This document shows positions 1-4,900 of a stretch of DNA of 6,038 nt, piece by piece. A program made the translations under genes and the position numbers. The stretch is from JAGQNP01 sp038257245. GTDB lineage: Bacteria; Patescibacteriota; Saccharimonadia; Saccharimonadales; JACQNP01. A model generated the notes under the pieces. The model made no database searches. It saw only the letters and a list, made by a program, of their open reading frames with translations, and was not told the DNA's origin. The stretch's first letter is position 1, and every line of letters begins with the position of its first letter. The stretch covers positions 1-6,038 of the forward strand of contig JBBSJL010000028.1 in the NCBI GenBank assembly GCA_038257245.1, in the 5' to 3' direction.

Positions 1-138
1 ATTGCGTTCCAGCCAACGCCGGACCTGCGTGAACGATTAATTGAAGAGAGCTTTCCAAGACGCTACGACCCAATAGTTGATGAACCAACAATACGGTGGT
101 ACTCGCAATTAATGGCAAATGAATTGGACACTATCTAG
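1..138 (+). CDS. C-terminal fragment of an unrecognised protein
   Basis: The first reading frame is open from base 1 and ends at TAG (136-138), giving the last 45 residues of a protein whose start lies outside the window. The fragment is hydrophilic and charged, with no membrane segment. It contains PTPDLRERLIEESFPRRYDP and ends in a Trp-Tyr helix-like stretch and MANELDTI. The mix of acidic and basic residues and the lack of low-complexity sequence look like the end of a soluble cytoplasmic protein. I do not recognise the family and assign no function. A small reading frame in the next frame may start inside its last codons (ATG 119). Confidence 0.6.
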   Translation: MAFQPTPDLRERLIEESFPRRYDPIVDEPTIRWYSQLMANELDTI

Positions 139-374
139 AGAATCGGAAGTGAAATCCGACTCGTACCCCCTACCAAACTGATGGAAAAACAACCAACTGG
201 CAAGTTAGTCATGGCAAATACGAAATAGCCAAGATTGGTGACAAAGTTGTTAAGCATAGCGGCACAACAGATATAGATATCATTGCTCAGGCCAGTAACC
301 CTCAAGTAATCAATACTACCCCACCACGATCACCCACAGATGGTGTTAGCCAGCCTCCTGCTATTAATATGTAG
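119..374 (+). pseudogene. Small frameshifted reading frame (about 84 codons), unknown function
   Basis: Frame 2 is open from ATG 119 (a GTG at 149 is the alternative start) through 169. Frame 3 is open from 153 to TAG 372-374 but has no ATG, GTG or TTG start. Dropping one C from the CCCCC run at 166-170 joins them into one polypeptide of 84 residues, or 74 from the GTG. The joined product is protein-like: a hydrophilic lead, then a segment containing GKYEIAKIGDKVVKHSGTTD that looks like beta strands, then a Pro-rich tail ending SQPPAINM. It would overlap the preceding gene by 20 bases from the ATG. No family is recognised. It could be a real inactivating indel, an assembly error in a homopolymer, or chance. 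A +1 ribosomal shift at the C run is possible but not supported by anything else visible. Confidence 0.4.
138..162 (+). other. Stem-loop just after the first stop codon
   Basis: GAG (138-140) and TCGGA (143-147) pair with TCCGA (155-159) and CTC (160-162). This gives eight base pairs with a two-base AA bulge and a seven-base loop. No T run follows (the next bases are GTACCCCC), so a simple intrinsic terminator is unlikely. The loop contains the GTG at 149 that could start the small frameshifted reading frame, so the structure might affect its translation. Confidence 0.3.
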
Positions 375-382
375 CTTGTTAT

Positions 383-398
383 TGATATTTTAATATCA
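383..398. other. AT-rich inverted repeat in the spacer before the first membrane-protein gene
   Basis: TGATATT (383-389) and AATATCA (392-398) are perfect inverted arms separated by two T residues, ten bases after the TAG at 372-374. As RNA it is a weak AT hairpin without a T tract; as DNA it could be a binding site. The rest of the 153-base spacer (375-527) holds an AGAGCTCT palindrome (458-465) and the probable promoter and ribosome site of the next gene. I see nothing else coding there. Confidence 0.25.
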
Positions 399-496
399 TA
401 GATAGTAACTTTATCTGCGTAATCCACTGTAGTATGGTCAGTACTCAGAACATTAAAAGAGCTCTAAGCATAGCATTTTGTGGTGTTTTAAATTAC

Positions 497-502
497 TATA
501 AA
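497..502 (+). promoter_or_regulatory. Candidate -10 element (TATAAA) for the 528-1664 gene
   Basis: TATAAA at 497-502 lies 25 bases before the ATG, which would put transcription start near 508 and leave a leader of about 20 bases containing the ribosome site. At 17-base spacing the -35 position (474-479) reads CATTTT, a poor match. TTGTGG at 478-483 is a better hexamer but only 13 bases away. The call rests on the -10 alone. Confidence 0.3.
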
Positions 503-513
503 GTTAGTAAAAT

Positions 514-519
514 AAGGAA
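514..519 (+). promoter_or_regulatory. Ribosome binding site (AAGGAA) for the 528 start
   Basis: AAGGAA at 514-519 sits eight bases before ATG 528. This is standard spacing and supports that start codon even though the encoded N-terminus is low-complexity. Confidence 0.6.
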
Positions 520-527
520 TAACCATA

Positions 528-1664
528 ATGCAAAATGCAAACGAACAAAGCAGCACAAACAATGATGAAACTGAGGAACAAAATAGTACTTCAGAAGATA
601 GTAACACCTATCCGACTACTATAGTTCAGGATTCTGAAAGATACGACACACCGGCGACGCATAGTCAGCCAAAAACAACAAATACCGATACTACTACTGA
701 TAGCCCGGCATCGCAGCACCCACATAATCATCAACAGCAACAGCCTGAGGCCATTCCTGCCGGCCAGCTAGTACTGCAATGGCTAACCTATGCGTTTTGG
801 GGTTGGACCGTGCTTGCACTCTCAGCTTTGACAACTTCGGTTATAGCTAGCTTTGTGGCAGATGCCGACACGGGTGGATTTACCCCGTATGGTATAGCCG
901 CAATACTAGTGTTGTTACCAATTTCTTATGTTACAGACTACTACTATTCCAAAAAGGAACAGCCTAAAAAAACAGGTGTATCGATTGCAATAATGGTAAT
1001 ACACGCGGTTATTTTTGCCCTTATTGGGATTGGATCATTAATACTAGCTATGTTTATGGTTGTTCAAATGCTCACTGATGGCAGCGATAATACTCCTGCC
1101 CAAATTACTCTTTATAGTTCATTAATAATCTTTGTATATTATGTCGCAACCTTCTTAAGAACATTAAATCCAGCAAAATTCCCAGTTATTAAAAAGTTCT
1201 ACAAGATATTTATGCTCGGGACTATAGGATTCATCGCAATACTTGGTATAGTTGGGCCAGTTGCTAAGGAACGATCAATGCGACAAGATAAGCTAGTTTC
1301 GTCCAACCTATATTCTGTGAACAGTGCTATTCAAGACTATACGAAAAATAATAAGAGGCAGCCTGATTCCCTAAATGATATTACGGTTTCTGGAGATGCC
1401 AAAAAAATTATTGACAAAGACCTCGTAACTTATAAGCCAGAGGGTATAGATTACAGCTATAGCGGCAGTACATCAACCCGCAGCAATGCAACAAAGTATA
1501 AATATCAACTTTGCGTTACCTATGATCATGAATCTAGAAATTATGGTAAATCATCTAGGTATGGCTTGAATGACGCGGGAAATGATAAGTACAATAGTTA
1601 CCTGTCGTCATCTAGTCACCCATCTGGCGAAGTATGCTATAAACAACTAACAACTGTCTACTAG
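528..1664 (+). CDS. Multi-span membrane protein with disordered N-terminus and two-cysteine C-terminal domain
   Basis: The product has 378 residues. Residues 1-78 are Ser/Thr/Asn/Gln/Pro-rich and probably disordered, including a His/Gln tract around 64-72. Five hydrophobic segments follow at about 83-111, 120-139, 150-181, 194-211 and 226-245. The C-terminal 130 residues are soluble and probably outside. They begin with a helix (SSNLYSVNSAIQDYTKNNKR, 258-277) like the helix of pilins and pseudopilins that precedes a short Pro-containing turn. Cys329 (QLCVTYD) and Cys370 (HPSGEVCY) could form a disulphide. From memory, Patescibacteria carry proteins with this FWGWT-type membrane block and LCxTF...HxxGxxC tail, sometimes grouped as DUF5671; I cannot confirm that here. 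The next gene is on the same strand after a 107-base spacer and has its own strong ribosome site. The function is unknown; a surface or envelope role is inferred from topology. Confidence 0.85.
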   Translation: MQNANEQSSTNNDETEEQNSTSEDSNTYPTTIVQDSERYDTPATHSQPKTTNTDTTTDSPASQHPHNHQQQQPEAIPAGQLVLQWLTYAFWGWTVLALSALTTSVIASFVADADTGGFTPYGIAAILVLLPISYVTDYYYSKKEQPKKTGVSIAIMVIHAVIFALIGIGSLILAMFMVVQMLTDGSDNTPAQITLYSSLIIFVYYVATFLRTLNPAKFPVIKKFYKIFMLGTIGFIAILGIVGPVAKERSMRQDKLVSSNLYSVNSAIQDYTKNNKRQPDSLNDITVSGDAKKIIDKDLVTYKPEGIDYSYSGSTSTRSNATKYKYQLCVTYDHESRNYGKSSRYGLNDAGNDKYNSYLSSSSHPSGEVCYKQLTTVY

Positions 1665-1727
1665 CTGCTAACATAACCCAAATTCACTGCGGATAAAACT
1701 CGTCTAGCTCTATTACGCTTTCGTTTA

Positions 1728-1740
1728 TACATTATATGTA
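1728..1740. promoter_or_regulatory. Dyad TACATTATATGTA in the promoter region of the 1772 gene
   Basis: TACAT (1728-1732) and ATGTA (1736-1740) are perfect inverted arms around TAT, 31 bases before ATG 1772. The segment is also where a -10 element would lie (TATGTA 1735-1740, with TTACGC 1713-1718 sixteen bases upstream as a weak -35). A dyad over a -10 could be an operator. AT richness makes chance palindromes common, so this is tentative. Confidence 0.25.
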
Positions 1741-1761
1741 CTAAAGTAGTAGGTAAACATT

Positions 1762-1767
1762 AGGAGG
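1762..1767 (+). promoter_or_regulatory. Strong Shine-Dalgarno (AGGAGG) for the 1772 start
   Basis: AGGAGG at 1762-1767 is a full anti-SD match, four bases before ATG 1772. It is the strongest ribosome site in the window and fixes this start. It suggests the gene is translated well and independently of the upstream gene. Confidence 0.7.
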
Positions 1768-1771
1768 AACA

Positions 1772-2746
1772 ATGCAACCAGATCAAAACAAACCACAAGG
1801 ACCGAATGATAGCGCTGCCCCTCCCGATCCCTCACAACAACCATTGCAGCCTCAAACACCTGTTTCGCCCGTCGCGCAACCACCAACCCTAGATCAACAG
1901 CCCGTCGCAGGACAAGTTGCACAACCTGAACCTACTCCCGCGTCACAAGACAATCTTGGGCCTAGCACTCAACAACCCGTAGAGCCATCAACCAGTACTG
2001 GCATTCCGCAACAGTCGGCTGGCGTAGTTCAACCGCCCCAGCAGTCAACAGACCCCTCGCAGCTTGGGTACGTACCTCCAACGAATGCTGGGATGAACAA
2101 CATCGGCCAACCGACTACTCTACCTAAGGATAGCTTCTTTTCTAGTAAGAAATTCAGGATATTGATTGTAGTTATCATTGCTGTATTCAGCTTTACCGGG
2201 ATAGGTATTTTAGCTAAAGATACTCTGTTTTCTGGAAGCAATATTAAAACTAGTGACTTAGTCGAGGAAAGCGCTAATGGAGTAAATTTTCAGAGGCCAA
2301 AACAATGGTCTAAGACAGAGGGTAAAGATTACGATGTTGTGTTCACAGAAAAAGGACAACCGATTGATGATAGCGACCAGGGTATGGGCGTTATAAACGA
2401 GAATATTGGTGTTGATTTCGAAACTCTAACTGAAGATCAGAAACAACAGTTTAACAAGGCACTCGAGGAGCAGTTTACAGATCCTAATAAGTTTACTGGT
2501 GATGGGTGCGATGAAGTTAATAAATCAGAAGTTAATAAAGTAGAGCACAAAAACTATCCTTTGGCATATAAGATTGAGATAACTTGTAATAAGATAACTG
2601 GCCGTAATATTAAGGGTGTCATGGTGGGCATGCTTGGAATTAAGGAAAAAAATATGGATATTGTTGTGATTGTTGCTGTAGATAAGACGTGGGATAAAAG
2701 TAGCGAAGCATTCAACGAAATACTAAATAACTTTAGCCACCAGTAA
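1772..2746 (+). CDS. Single-span membrane protein with Pro/Gln-rich N-terminus and PsbP-like outer domain
   Basis: The product has 324 residues. Residues 1-118 are dominated by Pro, Gln, Ser and Thr with many PP and QQ pairs and should be disordered. A basic stretch (SSKKFR, 124-129) precedes one membrane span at about 129-147, so the disordered part is probably cytoplasmic and the rest outside. The outer domain (about 155-324) has the pattern of the PsbP/LpqN-like fold: an opening GVNFQRPKQW strand-turn, a mid-domain helix (TEDQKQQFNKALEEQF, 220-235), paired strands (YPLAYKIEITCN, then VMVGMLGIKEKNMDIVVIVA) and a closing helix SSEAFNEILNNF. Cys246 and Cys272 could form a disulphide. The fold call is by pattern only; no ligand residues can be named. 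Domain order parallels the upstream gene, so the two may be a functional pair. Its stop is 23 bases from the convergent foldase gene. Confidence 0.85.
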   Translation: MQPDQNKPQGPNDSAAPPDPSQQPLQPQTPVSPVAQPPTLDQQPVAGQVAQPEPTPASQDNLGPSTQQPVEPSTSTGIPQQSAGVVQPPQQSTDPSQLGYVPPTNAGMNNIGQPTTLPKDSFFSSKKFRILIVVIIAVFSFTGIGILAKDTLFSGSNIKTSDLVEESANGVNFQRPKQWSKTEGKDYDVVFTEKGQPIDDSDQGMGVINENIGVDFETLTEDQKQQFNKALEEQFTDPNKFTGDGCDEVNKSEVNKVEHKNYPLAYKIEITCNKITGRNIKGVMVGMLGIKEKNMDIVVIVAVDKTWDKSSEAFNEILNNFSHQ

Positions 2747-2751
2747 AGAGA

Positions 2752-2772
2752 TAGGTTATTAGTTACAACCTA
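2752..2772. terminator. Weak inverted repeat between convergent genes
   Basis: TAGGTT (2752-2757) and AACCTA (2767-2772) form a six-pair stem with a nine-base loop in the 23-base gap between the convergent stops, and they overlap the stop codon of the foldase gene. Neither strand has a clear T run after the stem, so it is a poor intrinsic terminator. It is listed because it is the only symmetric structure where two transcripts must end. Confidence 0.25.
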
Positions 2773-3837
2773 GTTAGTGATATACGCACGTGTTGGTTGT
2801 TGTTCTTTTAGATCATTCAGATAGTTATCTATATCTTTATAATTAAACTCTATGATTGCACCTCGAATTTTGTCACCTTTAGTTTCAATATTCTTAACTA
2901 TTACTAGTTTATAGCCTGTGTTTATTACAGCTGAGTATTCACCTGGCTTTAGTTTAAATAATGCTTCTACAGCCCTAGCATTAACAACTTTGCTAGACCG
3001 GTCAACAGGAAAACCAAATTCACCACCGTTAACTTTGGTGTTTTCGTCATCCGAATACTTTTTGGCTATATCGCCAAAGTCGGCACCGGCTTTTAGCTCT
3101 GTATGAGCATTTGTGGCACGGGTATTGGTTTCGTTGTCTAGATTTGCAAGCACTTTTTGAGCTAACATTTCTTGTTTTAGGCTTCTGCGAAAATCGTTAA
3201 TTGACCAGCCCCAGAAATCAGCTAGAACATCTTCAAAAACGCTATCGTCACCACCCAAACGATTCTGGTTACGCAATATGGCTATTTGTTCTTCTACCTC
3301 TTGATCTGACACTGTGATGTTATTCTGTTTAGCCAGTCGCTTTACATACGCATCGTTGATCACTTTGTTTAACGCGTCCTGTTTGAATCTAACCAACTGC
3401 TCAACATTTGCTGGATCACTAAAGTCTAGCTGCCCTTGCGTTTCGTAGTAGTGAATGTATCTTCTCAGTTCGAACAAATAGTTTTCGTATGCTATAAGGT
3501 TATTGCCTGTTCGGGCAATTGGGAAAGGCACGATCTGGGTCACCTTATACAGAAACGTCGATGAAGATTTGAACTTATATAGCGCTAGCGTGCTATAGCC
3601 AACAAACGTGACTAACGCGGCAATGAATAGCGAAATAGAAACAATAACTATACGGTGCTTGGAGTGTTGTAACGGGTAAATAAACTTCCTAGCGCCACCA
3701 ATCACTTCTTCGCGATGGTCTGCAACAGTTTTGGTGGTAACACGTCCTACTGACTCACCAGTTTCTAGCGGAGTGAGCTTGCGGTCTTTGATCTTTTTGG
3801 ATATCTTATCCTTTTTCCGTCTAATCCTCTTGAGCAT
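2770..3837 (-). CDS. Membrane-anchored parvulin/SurA-like peptidyl-prolyl isomerase (foldase)
   Basis: The product has 355 residues. A very basic N-terminus (RIRRKKDKISKKIKDRK) leads to one membrane span at about 63-86, putting the rest outside. Residues about 112-232 are helical and SurA-N-like (ITVSDQEVEEQI and DFWGWSINDFRRSLKQEMLA, typical of foldase chaperone domains). A PPIC (parvulin) domain follows at about 237-317: helix ending ELKAGADFGDIAKKYS, glycine turn NGGEFGFP, ALFKLKPGEYSAVINT, and the GYKLVIVK strand. Its role would be folding of exported proteins. The usual first strand (RARHILV type) before the helix is missing; a similar strand-helix (IRGAIIEFNYKDIDNYL) instead comes after the last strand. 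Enzyme activity is therefore uncertain and chaperone function may dominate. Its ATG lies inside the end of the upstream PH-domain gene (17-base overlap) with AAGGA five bases before it, implying translational coupling. Confidence 0.88.
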   Translation of the reverse strand: MLKRIRRKKDKISKKIKDRKLTPLETGESVGRVTTKTVADHREEVIGGARKFIYPLQHSKHRIVIVSISLFIAALVTFVGYSTLALYKFKSSSTFLYKVTQIVPFPIARTGNNLIAYENYLFELRRYIHYYETQGQLDFSDPANVEQLVRFKQDALNKVINDAYVKRLAKQNNITVSDQEVEEQIAILRNQNRLGGDDSVFEDVLADFWGWSINDFRRSLKQEMLAQKVLANLDNETNTRATNAHTELKAGADFGDIAKKYSDDENTKVNGGEFGFPVDRSSKVVNARAVEALFKLKPGEYSAVINTGYKLVIVKNIETKGDKIRGAIIEFNYKDIDNYLNDLKEQQPTRAYITN

Positions 3838-4363
3838 CTGATTCCTTTACTTTTGCTGGGAAATTATTAGCAATTATTCCCTGGTCTCGGAGTATATTTA
3901 TCATTTTTTTCTGGATCTTGGCTGGATGGTGTATATCGTGAATTGTCAGGTCTCCTAAGTAAGTTTGCATCAATATTGTACCAAATCCCAAGACTGTTTC
4001 CTGAAACCCAGCGATTTCATAGTTTACCATCTGTATCTGATTCATGCCAATATCTACTACACTGCGATGAAATAAACCTTTTTGTGTAATCTGTATAAAC
4101 CTCTGGTCGGTTACGATAAACACGCTGTAATACCAGTTAATCCATGACGGCATAAACACCAACGCACCCGTAATACAGCCAGCTAATAAGCCCCCGTAAA
4201 ACCATCCGAAACCTAGATCGGGTTTAACTGCAGCCGGGATTACACCAAGCAGTGGGCAGATAGCTGCCAGGACTAATCCAACTCTCATGACAATCGGATG
4301 TTTACGAAAGACAAACAACACTTCTTCGTCATCAAACTGATCTTCGAAATATTTTGTAGCCAT
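3821..4363 (-). CDS. Bacterial PH-domain (YdbS/DUF304-like) membrane protein
   Basis: The product has 180 residues. Residues 1-22 are acidic and cytoplasmic (FDDEEVLFVFRKHPIV is the usual lead into this family). A two-helix membrane hairpin follows at about 24-45 and 52-72, then the bPH2 domain at about 78-160. The domain is recognisable from YYSVFIVTDQRFIQITQKGL, the FHRSVVDIGMNQIQMV segment, GFGTILMQT, and the closing IHDIHHPAKIQKKM helix. The family is widespread but mostly uncharacterised; these proteins sit in the inner membrane with the PH domain on the cytoplasmic side. It is the first gene of a two-gene operon with the foldase, which suggests an envelope role but does not define it. 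No Shine-Dalgarno lies within 12 bases of the ATG (an AAAGG is about 16 bases away), whereas a -10-like hexamer lies only ten bases upstream, so the message may be nearly leaderless. Confidence 0.87.
   Translation of the reverse strand: MATKYFEDQFDDEEVLFVFRKHPIVMRVGLVLAAICPLLGVIPAAVKPDLGFGWFYGGLLAGCITGALVFMPSWINWYYSVFIVTDQRFIQITQKGLFHRSVVDIGMNQIQMVNYEIAGFQETVLGFGTILMQTYLGDLTIHDIHHPAKIQKKMINILRDQGIIANNFPAKVKESDAQED
3843..3847 (-). promoter_or_regulatory. Ribosome binding site (AAGGA) of the foldase inside the PH-domain gene
   Basis: Read on the minus strand, AAGGA lies five bases upstream of ATG 3837-3835, within the last codons of the preceding gene. It confirms this start and the overlapping operon arrangement. 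Confidence 0.6.
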
Positions 4364-4373
4364 AACTGTATAT

Positions 4374-4402
4374 ATTTTACCTTTATCGCTTTAGTTAACC
4401 AA
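4374..4402 (-). promoter_or_regulatory. Candidate promoter of the PH-domain/foldase operon
   Basis: On the minus strand, TTGGTT (4402-4397) and TAAAAT (4379-4374) are separated by exactly 17 bases. The -10 matches the consensus at five of six positions, the -35 at three. The -10 ends ten bases from the ATG, so the expected transcript start leaves only about three or four leader bases, consistent with the missing ribosome site. Confidence 0.45.
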
Positions 4403-4406
4403 GTTG

Positions 4407-4468
4407 TTGATAATTTAAACACCTATAAATGTAATTAGCTGGAGTTAACAGATGAGACGATGTACAAT
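4407..4468 (+). promoter_or_regulatory. Candidate promoter elements upstream of tRNA-Arg
   Basis: Two possibilities are visible. TTGATA (4407-4412) and TGTAAT (4430-4435) are 17 bases apart and each match consensus at five of six positions, but the -10 lacks the important A at its second position. TACAAT (4463-4468) is a better -10 and would start transcription about five bases before the tRNA, but its -35 is poor. The second fits the compact spacing seen elsewhere here. Confidence 0.35.
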
Positions 4469-4479
4469 CAATCTATTGT

Positions 4480-4554
4480 GTCCCCATAGTTCAATGGATA
4501 GAATAACTCCGTCCTAAGGAGCAGATAGCGGTTCGAATCCGTTTGGGGATACCA
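4480..4554 (+). tRNA. tRNA-Arg, anticodon CCU, with encoded CCA
   Basis: A complete cloverleaf can be folded. The acceptor stem is GTCCCCA with TGGGGAT (a G-U at the first pair), discriminator A4551, and CCA encoded at 4552-4554. The D arm is GTTC/GAAT with loop AATGGATA. The anticodon arm has stem ACTCC/GGAGC and loop GTCCTAA. The variable region is four bases. The T arm is AGCGG/CCGTT with a standard TTCGAAT loop. The anticodon CCT (4513-4515) reads AGG. Two oddities are an A-C mismatch at the top pair of the anticodon stem (27-43) and G instead of a pyrimidine at position 32. Neither prevents folding, and the CCA end and intact T loop argue that the gene is functional. A membrane-protein ORF starts 21 bases downstream and may be co-transcribed. 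Confidence 0.95.
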
Positions 4555-4561
4555 ATATAGC

Positions 4562-4568
4562 GAAAGGA
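4562..4568 (+). promoter_or_regulatory. Ribosome binding site GAAAGGA supporting an ATT start
   Basis: GAAAGGA at 4562-4568 lies between the tRNA and the small membrane-protein frame. It is seven bases before ATT 4576 (ideal) and four before ATC 4573. An in-frame TAG at 4558-4560 just upstream leaves no ATG, GTG or TTG between the stop and this site, so it decides the start call. Confidence 0.5.
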
Positions 4569-4575
4569 TAGCATC

Positions 4576-4818
4576 ATTACACAATACTTTGCAGGACCAA
4601 TTGAAATACCAATATGGGTATTACCCCTTGCCGTCGCTTACTTCATCGTAGTACTTTTTAACGTTGCGGTCACGTTCAAGGCCATCAACAGCACCAAGTG
4701 GCCGGAAAAATTTAAAACAACTACAGCTAAAACTATACTAGTTTTGTTATCCCTGAGTTTTATCCTTTGGTTTATACCGTTATTAATATTTTACTTAATT
4801 ATTACTAAGGACAATTAG
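4576..4818 (+). CDS. Small two-span membrane protein with apparent ATT start, unknown function
   Basis: The frame gives 80 residues. Codons look authentic and the product is a clean membrane hairpin: an amphipathic lead TQYFAGPIEIPI, span one at about 12-34 (WVLPLAVAYFIVVLFNVAVT), a basic loop at 35-52 containing NSTKWPEKFK, span two at about 53-76 and a short charged tail KDN. The positive loop predicts that it faces the cytoplasm with both ends outside. There is no ATG or GTG anywhere in the frame, and its first TTG is more than halfway in. Upstream is an in-frame TAG at 4558. With GAAAGGA seven bases before ATT 4576, I take ATT as start (as known for infC and pcnB); ATC 4573 is the alternative. 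A gene finder restricted to ATG, GTG and TTG would miss it. I do not recognise a family. It follows tRNA-Arg by 21 bases and is convergent with ndk. Confidence 0.7.
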   Translation: MTQYFAGPIEIPIWVLPLAVAYFIVVLFNVAVTFKAINSTKWPEKFKTTTAKTILVLLSLSFILWFIPLLIFYLIITKDN

Positions 4819-4828
4819 TTTTCTAATT
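4813..4828 (+). terminator. AT hairpin at the stop of the small membrane-protein gene
   Basis: AATTAG (4813-4818, containing the TAG stop) pairs with CTAATT (4823-4828) around a TTTT loop, followed by an A/T-rich ATTTATA. The stem is perfect but has only one G-C pair, so termination would be weak. It is placed exactly where the tRNA and small-ORF transcript should end. Confidence 0.3.
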
Positions 4829-4834
4829 ATTTAT

Positions 4835-4865
4835 AGGCTGTATGTAGCCATAGCCTGCCTAGGCA
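4835..4865. other. Overlapping inverted repeats between convergent genes
   Basis: AGGCT (4835-4839) can pair with AGCCT (4852-4856), or GGCT (4836-4839) with AGCC (4846-4849). Next to them is a perfect ten-base palindrome TGCCTAGGCA (4856-4865). The alternatives exclude one another and no T run follows on either strand. This lies in the 82-base gap between the small membrane-protein gene and ndk and could help end either transcript. Confidence 0.25.
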
Positions 4866-4900
4866 TTCTATATCATCACCAAACCAGTAAGCTATACTAA

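Noticed and set aside
139..228. Continuation of frame 1 after the first TAG (29 codons) as readthrough or an ORF from ATG 181
   Set aside because: It is short, has no ribosome site, and the overlapping frame-3 sequence looks more protein-like.
639..753. Possible simple repeat in the Thr/Gln/His-rich N-terminal coding region
   Set aside because: The codons vary (ACA, ACT, ACC; CAA, CAG) without a fixed unit, so this is low-complexity protein and not a DNA tandem repeat.
1725..1922. Minus-strand frame of 65 codons
   Set aside because: It is a shadow of the Pro/Gln-rich start of the 1772-2746 gene, with no ribosome site and a composition dictated by the opposite strand.
2029..2241. Minus-strand frame of 70 codons
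   Set aside because: It lies wholly inside the 1772-2746 gene, opposite its disordered region and membrane span; no independent support.
2918..3106. Plus-strand frame of 62 codons
   Set aside because: It is antisense to the PPIC domain of the foldase, whose family motifs prove the minus strand is coding.
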